Shown piece by piece: positions 1-6,315 of a stretch of DNA of 10,384 nucleotides. How positions within the stretch are numbered: position 1 is the stretch's first letter; every line of letters starts with the position of its first letter. Source of the DNA: JAABTL01 sp964465355 (GTDB lineage Bacteria; Deinococcota; Deinococci; Deinococcales; Trueperaceae). Location of the stretch: assembly GCA_964465355.1 (NCBI GenBank), contig CAYXJZ010000103.1:1-10384 (forward strand), read 5' to 3'. Below the pieces are notes generated by a model that was not told where the DNA came from, did no database searches, and saw only the letters and a list, made by a program, of their open reading frames with translations. The translations under genes and the position numbers were made by a program.

Positions 1-352
1 CCATCTCCTCCACCAATCGCTTCGGGGCGACGACCCGGTAAGCGTCCTGCACGTGCTCCGCCAGCTGATCCCAGTCCAGATCCGGCACGTCGAGGTAGAC
101 CCCCAACCAGCCCCGATGGCCGACGTAGGGAGGCCGGAAGTAGCGCTCAGGGAAGTTGGTCGTGTACGCGAGCTGGGCCTCGGGCGGCGCCGCGCACCAG
201 AAACCTGGACGAGCATCGTGGTGGCCGGTCGACCAGTTCACGAAGGTCTTCTTGTCGCGGACGAACCAGGTTGGCATGCCGTGGCTGAGGCGCTCGGTGA
301 CCTCAGGCAGGGCCAGGCAGAGCCGGCGCAATCGGTCGAGCGAGGCGTCCAT
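1..352 (-). CDS. MmcQ/YjbR-type protein, C-terminus cut by window edge
   Basis: About 117 residues are visible, starting MDASLDRLRRLCLALPEVTE. The pattern is that of the MmcQ/YjbR family (CyaY-like fold): an N-terminal helix with ALPEV, then WFVRDKKTF, GFWCA, the aromatic stretch FPERYFRPPYVGHRGWLGVY, and a C-terminal DAYRVVAPKRL. Family members are about 115-125 residues, so only the last few are missing. They are small cytoplasmic proteins, some thought to bind DNA, with no settled biochemical role. The start at 352 was chosen because it begins exactly at the conserved N-terminal helix; a CACACT hexamer (minus strand, 359-364) stands 6 bases before the ATG, a weak version of the leaderless promoters seen elsewhere in this window. 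It lies 48 bp downstream of the creatininase gene on the same strand, so co-transcription is possible. Confidence 0.85.
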   Translation of the reverse strand, partial: MDASLDRLRRLCLALPEVTERLSHGMPTWFVRDKKTFVNWSTGHHDARPGFWCAAPPEAQLAYTTNFPERYFRPPYVGHRGWLGVYLDVPDLDWDQLAEHVQDAYRVVAPKRLVEEM

Positions 353-400
353 GGCCCGAGTGTGGCATGGGCGTGCGGAGCGCGCAGGCAGGTCAGCTCA

Positions 401-1105
<705 letters not shown>

Positions 1106-1109
1106 GCTG

Positions 1110-1116
1110 CTCCTTC
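1110..1116 (-). promoter_or_regulatory. Shine-Dalgarno sequence deciding creatininase start
   Basis: Read on the minus strand this is GAAGGAG, 4 bases before the ATG at 1105. It supports the 234-residue form beginning MKISEMNW over an extension to 1177, whose extra residues (rich in R and A) look like untranslated leader. Confidence 0.7.
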
Positions 1117-1177
1117 TTGCCGCCCCGATGGTTGCGGCACGTTGACGGTTGGCATCACGGCCTAGGACCCGCATCAC

Positions 1178-1864
1178 CTATCCAACATCCAACAGTTCAC
1201 GTACTTCGTCGATGGCCACGTCCCAGAGGCGCTGGGTCTCATCATCCGGTGGCTGCTTGAAGTCGATGTAGGCCAGATCGTCCGCCAAGCGATCCTTCGG
1301 CTCGTTGTAGGGCCGCCGCGACCACCCGATCGTCGGTGGCCACTTCCGCAGCCTCTTGTAGGCGATGCCTACCAACCGGATCCAAGGGTGGGGGTCCATC
1401 CAGTCGAGGTGCCACGGCACAGGATCCGCCGCCGCCAAGGCGGCCCGCAGCTTGGGGCCCTGCCACCACTGGTGCACCTTCAACTGCAGGTGGGGCCGCC
1501 TAGAGCCCCAGTCCCTGAGCAGGTCGGGCACGGGGGAGCCTGGGTACTCCCCATGCAGGACCAACACGCGTCGGCGATCACGTGTGTAGGAGTCGAGGCT
1601 GCGGTCGACCTTCGCGATGTCGAGCCCGGCACCCTGCCGGTAGGGCCGACCGTGGGGCGCCCACTCGTCACACCGGATGATGTCAACGGACAGGTCCCAC
1701 GGCTTGGCGGCGAACAACGCCAGCGCCCAGCTCATGACGCCATCGATCGTCATGCTGCCAGGCCGGCGATCCTCGGGGGAGGCGCTGTACAACACCAGGA
1801 TCGCCCAGGCGTCCTTCAGCCCACCTGCCTCTGCCTGCTCCCCAGGCCTTTCCATGACCTTCAT
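1178..1864 (-). CDS. Divergent creatininase paralogue, probable pseudoenzyme
   Basis: The protein has 228 residues and is a diverged tandem copy of the gene at 401-1105. The segment WGSRRP...ADPV (119-149) matches its sister (122-152) at 16 of 31 positions, and the C-terminal helix beginning PDDE matches at 14 of 23. Only part of the metal site survives: the sister's E29 and H31 correspond to S29 and E31, H109 of NGHGGN corresponds to E106 in HGEYPGS, and E160 becomes D157; D41 and H152 are kept. The reading frame is intact, so it is not an obvious pseudogene. Loss of ligands predicts no classical hydrolase activity; a regulatory or hetero-oligomer role with the sister is inference. The ATG at 1864 follows GGAGGGG at good distance, and a TAGCCT -10 candidate (1886-1891) precedes it. 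It starts 49 bp from the divergent PaiB-like gene. Confidence 0.8.
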   Translation of the reverse strand: MKVMERPGEQAEAGGLKDAWAILVLYSASPEDRRPGSMTIDGVMSWALALFAAKPWDLSVDIIRCDEWAPHGRPYRQGAGLDIAKVDRSLDSYTRDRRRVLVLHGEYPGSPVPDLLRDWGSRRPHLQLKVHQWWQGPKLRAALAAADPVPWHLDWMDPHPWIRLVGIAYKRLRKWPPTIGWSRRPYNEPKDRLADDLAYIDFKQPPDDETQRLWDVAIDEVRELLDVG

Positions 1865-1885
1865 CCGACGCCCCTCCGTGCCAAG

Positions 1886-1906
1886 AGGCTACCAAGGTCC
1901 TACACT
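1886..1906. promoter_or_regulatory. Overlapping divergent promoters, creatininase paralogue and PaiB-like gene
   Basis: The 49-bp gap between the two divergent start codons holds TACACT (1901-1906, plus strand), 7 bases before the PaiB-like ATG at 1914, with GTGCCA (1878-1883) at the -35 position (4 of 6 matches to TTGACA, 17-bp spacing). On the minus strand TAGCCT (1891-1886) is a -10 candidate for the gene starting at 1864, whose leader would carry the GGAGGGG ribosome site. The two promoters occupy the same DNA, so binding at one should hinder the other. The boxes are seen; activity is inferred. Confidence 0.5.
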
Positions 1907-1913
1907 CTGCTCC

Positions 1914-2576
1914 ATGTACCAACCGCCCCACTTCCGCGAGGACCGCCTGGAGGTACTGCAGGAGCTGGTCCGCGCGCATCCGCTCGGCCTGCTGATCAGC
2001 GCCGGTCCAGGCGGCCTGATGGCCAACCCCATCCCCTTCGTCCTGGATCCAGGGTCGCCGACGCTGGGCCCCCAACGCCAGTTGGGGCTCCTGCGCTGCC
2101 ACGTGGCCAAGGCCAACGAGCAGTGGCGCGAGTTGGAGGCGCTGGACGAGTGCCTGGTGGTCTTCCAGGGCCCGCAGGCCTACGTCACCCCCTCCTGGTA
2201 CGCGACCAAGCGCGAGACCGGCAAGGTGGTGCCCACCTGGAACTACGCCACCGTCCATGCATGGGGCAGGCCTGTCGTGACCCACGACCCGGCATGGCTG
2301 CGTCGACAGATCGACGACCTCACCGACCTGCGGGAGGGCCGGCTCCCGAAGCCATGGGCGGTGAGCGACGCGCCCGACGCCTTCGTCGCATCGCAGATGA
2401 AGGGCATCGTCGGCATCGAGATCGAGGTCGTGCGCAGCGAAGGCAAGTGGAAGATGAGCCAGAACCGCAACGAGGCCGACCGCCAAGGGGTGGTCGAAGG
2501 CCTGAGCGCCCACGGCGGACAGGATGCCGATGTCGGCACGCTGGTCCAAGCCTCCGGAGAGGACCAGCGTCCTTGA
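1914..2576 (+). CDS. PaiB-like FMN-binding protein (split-barrel transcriptional regulator family)
   Basis: The 220-residue protein matches the PaiB family along its length: MYQPPHF at the start, LISAGPGGLMANPIPFVLD (28-45), HVAKAN (63-68), the hallmark YVTPSWYATKRETGKVVPTWNY region (90-111), WRELEALDECLVVF, and EGKWKMSQNR (176-185). PaiB proteins have an FMN-binding split-barrel fold; Bacillus PaiB was described as a negative regulator of sporulation and protease genes, but many homologues are uncharacterised and may bind flavin or haem. The usual family length is about 205-215. The ATG at 1914 is chosen because homology begins there; it has no Shine-Dalgarno sequence, while TACACT sits 7 bases upstream, so the transcript is probably leaderless. 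The stop at 2576 abuts the remnant of an aminotransferase gene on the same strand. Confidence 0.9.
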   Translation: MYQPPHFREDRLEVLQELVRAHPLGLLISAGPGGLMANPIPFVLDPGSPTLGPQRQLGLLRCHVAKANEQWRELEALDECLVVFQGPQAYVTPSWYATKRETGKVVPTWNYATVHAWGRPVVTHDPAWLRRQIDDLTDLREGRLPKPWAVSDAPDAFVASQMKGIVGIEIEVVRSEGKWKMSQNRNEADRQGVVEGLSAHGGQDADVGTLVQASGEDQRP

Positions 2577-2586
2577 CCTGGACCCT

Positions 2587-3339
2587 TGCCCGCTGCGCGA
2601 GTGGGTGGCGGCACATCTGGCCAAGCAGGGTCTGAAGGTCGACGCCGCGCAGGTGCTCATCACCANNNNNNNNNNNNNNNNNNNNNNNNNNNNNNNNNNN
2701 NNNNNNNNNNNNNNNNNNNNNNNNNNNNNNNNNNNNNNNNNNNNNNNNNNNNNNNNNNNNNNNNNGCAGGCCTTCGCGCCCTACGAGCCGGAGCTGCTCC
2801 CGGTGGCCGGCGACGACGAGGGGCCCACCGTCGAGGGCTTGGCCAAGGCCAAGGGAGCGCGGTTCCTCTACATGCTGCCCAGCTTCCAGAACCCCACCGG
2901 CCGCTGCCTCCGCGCCACGCGCCGCGAGGCTCTGATGCCCGAGTGCCCGCGTCTTGGCCTGCCGGTGCTGGAGGACAACCCTTACGGCGACCTCTGGTAC
3001 GACGAGCCGCCGGCTCCTCCGCTGGCAACCCTCGCCCCCGACGGTGTGCTGTACCTTGGCAGCTTCTCGAAGGTGCAAGCGCCCGGCCTGCGGCTGGGGT
3101 ACCTGGTCGCGCCGACCAAGCTCTTCCCCAAGCTGCTGCAGGCCAAACAGGCCGCCGACCTGCACACGCCCGGATTCAACCAGCGCGTGGTCTTCGAGGT
3201 CATCAAGGACGGCTTCCTCGACCGCCACGTACCTACCATCCGTGCCCGCTACCGGACGCACCGCGACGCGATGGCCACGGCCCTTGAGCGTTACATGCCC
3301 GCCGGAAGCCGTTGGCAGCTGCCGCGAGGCGGCATGGTG
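2587..3339 (+). pseudogene. Internal fragment of LysN/MocR-like PLP aminotransferase
   Basis: The open frame around 2524-3783 contains the middle of a class I/II aminotransferase of the 2-aminoadipate aminotransferase (LysN) / MocR type. Visible parts: PLREWVAAHL and AQVLIT before the N gap, then RFLYMLPSFQNPTG, VLEDNPYGDLWYDEPP, LYLGSFSK with the PLP lysine codon at 3070-3072, PGLRLGYLVAP, LLQAKQAADLHTP and a final LPRGGM (ending 3336). The family normally has about 70-80 residues before PLREW and about 90 after GGM, including the C-terminal arginine that holds the substrate carboxylate; both parts are absent here. The left end runs into the PaiB-like stop and the right end runs, in frame, into a DUF1801 gene. 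It cannot be a functional aminotransferase as written. Either a genuine remnant left by deletions or an assembly chimera would explain it. Confidence 0.75.
2666..2765. other. Scaffold gap of 100 N
   Basis: Exactly 100 undetermined bases, the conventional size for a gap of unknown length. Both flanks encode the same aminotransferase in the same frame (VLIT on the left, QAF on the right). In relatives such as Thermus LysN about 32 residues separate these points, against 34 codons here, so the missing piece is probably close to 94-100 bases. It should contain the conserved TGSQQ motif and the end of a cofactor-binding loop. Confidence 0.95.
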
Positions 3340-3345
3340 CATACT
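3340..3345 (+). promoter_or_regulatory. Candidate -10 box for leaderless DUF1801 gene
   Basis: CATACT stands 6 bases before the ATG at 3352. It keeps the A at position 2 and the T at position 6 of TANNNT but has C at position 1. The spacing equals that of other probable leaderless genes in this window. No convincing -35 element is seen, possibly because upstream DNA belongs to the aminotransferase remnant. Confidence 0.35.
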
Positions 3346-3351
3346 CATCGC

Positions 3352-3783
3352 ATGGCCGAGAACAAGACCAAGCCGACGGGGGTCTCCCCCCAACAGTTCG
3401 TCGACGAGGTCGAGCATCCGCGACGACGGGAAGACGCCAAGGTCCTGCTCGAGCTGATGACGGAGGTCACAGGCCAGCCGGCCGTGATGTGGGGACCGAC
3501 CATCGTCGGCTTCGGCCTGCACCACTACATCTACGACTCGGGCAGGGAAGGCGACACGGCCAGCGTCGGCTTCTCGCCGAGGAAGGCGAGCCTGGTGCTC
3601 TACGGACTCCACGAGGCGCCAGGCAGCGCGGAGCTGCTGCCGAAGCTTGGCAAGTTCAAGAGCAGCGTCGCATGCCTGTACGTCAACAAGTTGGACGACA
3701 TCGACCTGGACGTGCTCAGGGAGCTGACCCGCTTGGGCTACGCGCACAACTCGGGCACCTTCAAGAGCGCCGGCCGGCGTTAG
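3352..3783 (+). CDS. DUF1801-domain protein
   Basis: The 143-residue protein beginning MAENKTKPTGVSPQQF matches a well-defined subgroup of DUF1801 (YdhG/Fra-like fold): VEHPRRREDAKVLLELM, VMWGPTIVGFGLHHY, GREGD, GFSPRKASLVLY, LPKLGKFK, CLYVNKLDDIDLDVLREL. Length is normal for the subgroup, so it is complete. Members are small cytoplasmic proteins without an established reaction; some relatives in Bacillus have been proposed as frataxin-like iron chaperones, which is not demonstrated for this subgroup. The open frame continues upstream into an aminotransferase fragment, but the protein clearly starts at 3352 because family homology begins at that Met and a -10-like box lies just before it. A readthrough fusion from 2524 is formally possible. 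The stop is 63 bp from the convergent ABC permease gene. Confidence 0.85.
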   Translation: MAENKTKPTGVSPQQFVDEVEHPRRREDAKVLLELMTEVTGQPAVMWGPTIVGFGLHHYIYDSGREGDTASVGFSPRKASLVLYGLHEAPGSAELLPKLGKFKSSVACLYVNKLDDIDLDVLRELTRLGYAHNSGTFKSAGRR

Positions 3784-3846
3784 CCGCCCGCGGGGACCGA
3801 AGCCGCCACCGGGGACCCGCTGTTCGACCTGCAGACACCATCAAGG
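3784..3846. other. Short convergent intergenic spacer
   Basis: Sixty-three bases separate the DUF1801 stop from the convergent permease stop. It contains two copies of CGGGGACC but no hairpin followed by a T run, so no intrinsic terminator can be called on either strand. Confidence 0.5.
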
Positions 3847-4578
3847 CTAGGGCGTGCGCCGCCGCAGGGTCAGGGCACCCAACAGCACCGCCGCCAACGA
3901 GAACGCCACCACCACGGCCATGTGGAAGGCGGCACGGCCCAGATCGTCGCCTGCCACCGCGCCGTTCACCGCTTCGATGGCATGGCTCAGGGGCAGGTAG
4001 TCGGAGAGCAGCTGAAGCGGTTGCGGCATCCGCTCGCGCGGCATGAACAGGCCGCCGAGCAACAGCTGCGGGAAGACGAAGGCCGGCATGAACTGCACCA
4101 CCTGGAACTCTGTGGCCGCGAAGGCGCTGGCGAACAGGCCGAGGGTGGTGCCAAGCACCGCGGCCAGGATGGCCATGAGGTAGAGCAGGCCTAGCGAGCC
4201 CGTGACCTCGAAGCCGCACACCACGATGGCGAAGGTCACGGCGATGGCCGTCTGGAGCGCGGCAAGCAGGCTGAAGGCGAGCGCGTAGCCGAGGATGAAG
4301 TCCAGCTTGTTCAGCGGCATGGAAAGCAGGCGCTCCAAGGTGCCCGAGCGGCGCTCCCGCAGGGTGGTGATGCTGGCGATCAGGAACATGACGACGAAGG
4401 GGAACAGGGCCAGCATCGCGGGGCCGATCTGCTGGAAGCCGCCAAGGTCGGAGAACAGCCAGGCCACCAGCCCGACCAGCAGGCTGGGCACCACGAACAG
4501 CAGGGCCACGGTGCGGCGGTCGTGGCGGACCTGATCGAGCACCCGCGTGGCGGTGGCCAAGGTCACCCTGGCGTTCAT
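3847..4578 (-). CDS. ABC-2 type exporter permease
   Basis: The 243-residue integral membrane protein has about six hydrophobic segments (near 23-42, 52-72, 93-120, 128-153, 161-180, 217-237). The motif TTLRERRSGTLERLLSMPL (71-89), between segments 2 and 3, and the PLSHAIEAVNG segment before the last helix are typical of ABC-2 permeases of the DrrB/NodJ/YhhJ type. It would form the membrane half of an exporter with the ATPase encoded just upstream, moving a drug, lipid or polyketide-like substrate outward; the substrate is not readable. The ATG overlaps the ATPase stop as ATGA (4578-4575), and a purine-rich AGGGGTGG precedes it inside the ATPase gene, so translation is coupled. It is the last gene of the TetR-ATPase-permease operon. 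Confidence 0.92.
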   Translation of the reverse strand: MNARVTLATATRVLDQVRHDRRTVALLFVVPSLLVGLVAWLFSDLGGFQQIGPAMLALFPFVVMFLIASITTLRERRSGTLERLLSMPLNKLDFILGYALAFSLLAALQTAIAVTFAIVVCGFEVTGSLGLLYLMAILAAVLGTTLGLFASAFAATEFQVVQFMPAFVFPQLLLGGLFMPRERMPQPLQLLSDYLPLSHAIEAVNGAVAGDDLGRAAFHMAVVVAFSLAAVLLGALTLRRRTP

Positions 4579-5303
4579 GCCGCCACCCCTGCCGAGGCCT
4601 CGACCAAGGCGATGAAGGCCTCCTCCACCGACGGCGCGCCGGTCCGTTCCAGCAAGGCAGGCAGCGAGGCGTCGGCCAGGATGCGCCCCGCCCGCATGAG
4701 CAGCAGCCGGTCGCAACGCACCGCCTCGTCCATGACGTGGCTGCTGACCAGGATGGCGAGGCCGTCGTCGGCCAGTCGGCGGAAGAGTTCCCAGAGGTCC
4801 CGGCGCAGCAGCGGGTCGAGGCCGACCGTCGGCTCATCCAGCACCAGCAGCTTGGGCGATGCCAGCAGAGCGATGGCCAGCGATACCCGGCTGCGCTGGC
4901 CGCCGCTGAGGCGACTGACGACGACGTCGCGGAAGCCAACCAGGTCCACCTCTTCGATGAGCCGTGCGGCCTGGTCAGGGAGGGCGCCCAGCACCTTGGC
5001 GAAGTAGCGCAGGTTCTGAGCGACCGTCAGATCGTCGTAGACGCTGGCCGCCTGCGTCACGTAGCCCACCTGTCCACGCGCTGCCTTGCTGCCTGCCACC
5101 TCGCCGAACACCGTCACGCTGCCTCCCTCGGTGCGCTGCACCCCGACCAGGGACCTCATCAACGTCGTCTTCCCCGATCCGGATGGACCGAGCAGGCCCG
5201 TCAGCTCGCCTGCCCGCAGCTCCAGGTCGAGGTCGGCCAGGACGGCGCTGCTGCCACGACGCACGCTAAGCCCCTCGACTCGCACCACCGCACTATTCAT
5301 CAT
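4575..5303 (-). CDS. ABC exporter ATP-binding protein
   Basis: The 242-residue ATPase has every nucleotide-binding element: Walker A GPSGSGKT (39-46), Q-loop VTQ (Q84), signature LSGGQ (132-136), Walker B LLVLDEP (152-158), D-loop GLDP (161-164) and the H-loop histidine in SSH (H189). The short C-terminus and sequence style fit the DrrA/CcmA-like exporter class. It powers the permease encoded immediately downstream. Start: two consecutive ATG codons (5303 and 5300) overlap the 3' end of the TetR gene by 11 or 8 bp; homology begins at about residue 6, so longer starts inside TetR (for example at 5339) are unnecessary. The overlap implies translational coupling from the TetR gene, so repressor and pump are made together. 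I am sure of the class, not of the substrate. Confidence 0.95.
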   Translation of the reverse strand: MMNSAVVRVEGLSVRRGSSAVLADLDLELRAGELTGLLGPSGSGKTTLMRSLVGVQRTEGGSVTVFGEVAGSKAARGQVGYVTQAASVYDDLTVAQNLRYFAKVLGALPDQAARLIEEVDLVGFRDVVVSRLSGGQRSRVSLAIALLASPKLLVLDEPTVGLDPLLRRDLWELFRRLADDGLAILVSSHVMDEAVRCDRLLLMRAGRILADASLPALLERTGAPSVEEAFIALVEASAGVAA

Positions 5304-5964
5304 GCGATGAATTATGGTGCTCTGCCATCTGCCTGTCAATCCCCTGCTCGCCCAGAGGCCCCGTCAGGTAATGCTGCAGGACGGGGCCGACCCGCTCCAC
5401 CAGCGTCTCTGCCGGCACGCCGGCCAGGTGGGGCAGGGCCAGGACGTAGCGCCCCACGATCACGCCGATCACCTGGCTGGCCACCAACGAGGCCCGTACC
5501 TCGGCATCGTCCGACCCCACGGCTCGAGCCACCCTGGCGAAGACCTCCCTGCTCAGGAACTCGCGCAGCAGCGCCGCCCCCGCCCGGTGGCCCAAGGCGC
5601 GCCTGAGGATGGCAAGGCCCGGCTTCTGCAGTCTGGGGTCGTCCCAGTGCTGGAGCAGGGTGCGGATCAGGCGAGGCCCCAGGTCGTCGCTTGGTCCTTC
5701 GACCAAGGAGGCAAGGATGCGATCAGGCCGCAGCGGGGCCTGCACCGTCTGCGCGAAGAGGTCGGCCTTGTTGTCGAAGTAGTGGTGCACCAGCGCAGGG
5801 TCGACGCCTGCCCGCCGCGCCACCGACCGCAGGCTGGTCGCCTCGTATCCCTCCGCCGCGAACTCCTCGGTCGCCGCTGCGAGGATGGCGGCCCGGCGGT
5901 CCTTGGCCTCGGCCCGAGGAGGCCTGCCGCGACGTCGGGGCTTGGCTGGGGGGTCGGAGGGCAT
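5293..5964 (-). CDS. TetR-family regulator of adjacent ABC exporter
   Basis: The 223-residue protein has an N-terminal basic tail (RRRGRPPRAEAKDRR), then the TetR helix-turn-helix: AILAAATEEFAAEGYEATS, LRSVARRAGVDPALVHHYF, DNKADLF (about 25-72). The C-terminal half (LLQHWDDPRLQKPGLAILRRAL, LLREFLSREVFARVARAVG, LVASQVIGVIVGRYVL) resembles the TetR_C_16 type of ligand domain frequent in Actinomycetota. It would bind DNA as a dimer and release it when a small molecule, likely an exporter substrate, binds. It is the first gene of the exporter operon and its promoter holds an inverted repeat, consistent with autorepression. The ATG at 5964 has no ribosome site but has TAGGCT 6 bases upstream, so a leaderless message is likely. 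Confidence 0.93.
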   Translation of the reverse strand: MPSDPPAKPRRRGRPPRAEAKDRRAAILAAATEEFAAEGYEATSLRSVARRAGVDPALVHHYFDNKADLFAQTVQAPLRPDRILASLVEGPSDDLGPRLIRTLLQHWDDPRLQKPGLAILRRALGHRAGAALLREFLSREVFARVARAVGSDDAEVRASLVASQVIGVIVGRYVLALPHLAGVPAETLVERVGPVLQHYLTGPLGEQGIDRQMAEHHNSSHDE

Positions 5965-5970
5965 GGCAGG

Positions 5971-5993
5971 AGCCTAAACCGGCGAGTGGCCGG
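5971..5993 (-). promoter_or_regulatory. TetR operon promoter with candidate operator
   Basis: On the minus strand TAGGCT (5976-5971) is a -10 box 6 bases before the ATG. Directly upstream lies a perfect inverted repeat CCGGC-N5-GCCGG (5979-5993), inside the space between -10 and -35, where a dimeric repressor would block RNA polymerase. The repeat is short and of GC-rich composition, so chance is not excluded. No good -35 is seen. Confidence 0.45.
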
Positions 5994-6006
5994 GCGCGCG
6001 ATCTCG

Positions 6007-6315
6007 GTGCGGACCAGGCTCCATGCCGCCGCGCCAGGTGCAGGCGAGACCATCCGCTACCAGATGCCGACGATCACCTTGCACGGCAAGTACCTGGTCT
6101 ACTTCGCAGCCTGGAAGCGCCACATCGGCCTCTACCCCATCCCGAGGCTGGGCGAGGCGCTTGAGGCGGAGATCACGCCTTACCGGGCGGCGAAGGACAC
6201 CGTGCGGTTCCCGCTCAAGAAGCCGCTACCCTTCGAGCTGATCGAGCGGCTGGTGGCGGCCTTGGTGGCAAGGGCGGCACCTGCGGGCACGCACCCACCT
6301 GGGCCCGCCCGCTAA
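6007..6315 (+). CDS. DUF1801/YdhG-like domain, probably N-terminally truncated
   Basis: Codons from about 6007 encode RTRLHAAAPGAGETIRYQMP, then TITLHGKYLVYFAAWKRHIG, LYPIPRLGEALEAEITPY, VRFPLKKPLPFELIERLV: the DUF1801 core in its YdhG form, different in subgroup from the protein at 3352-3783. Full-length relatives begin about 20-25 residues earlier with a helix not found here. Possible starts are GTG 5986, GTG 6007 or ATG 6064; none has a ribosome site or a -10 box. The gene's left end lies against the TetR promoter, so its own promoter and first codons may have been lost by rearrangement. Its TAA (6313-6315) overlaps the TAG of the convergent monooxygenase gene. Coding homology is clear; expression is doubtful. 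Relatives are proposed iron chaperones without firm proof. Confidence 0.6.
   Translation: MRTRLHAAAPGAGETIRYQMPTITLHGKYLVYFAAWKRHIGLYPIPRLGEALEAEITPYRAAKDTVRFPLKKPLPFELIERLVAALVARAAPAGTHPPGPAR

Noticed and set aside
1106..1177. N-terminal extension of the creatininase gene to GTG 1177
   Set aside because: The extra residues are not family-like and a strong ribosome site directly precedes ATG 1105.
2320..3747. Minus-strand open frame of 475 codons crossing the N gap
   Set aside because: It is antisense to the aminotransferase remnant and DUF1801 gene; low-information composition, and N bases hide possible stops.
3784..3846. Intrinsic terminator between convergent genes
   Set aside because: Only GC-rich direct repeats are present; no stem with a following T run on either strand.
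3761..4939. Minus-strand open frame of 392 codons
   Set aside because: Out-of-frame shadow of the ABC permease and ATPase genes, both of which have strong motifs in the other frame.
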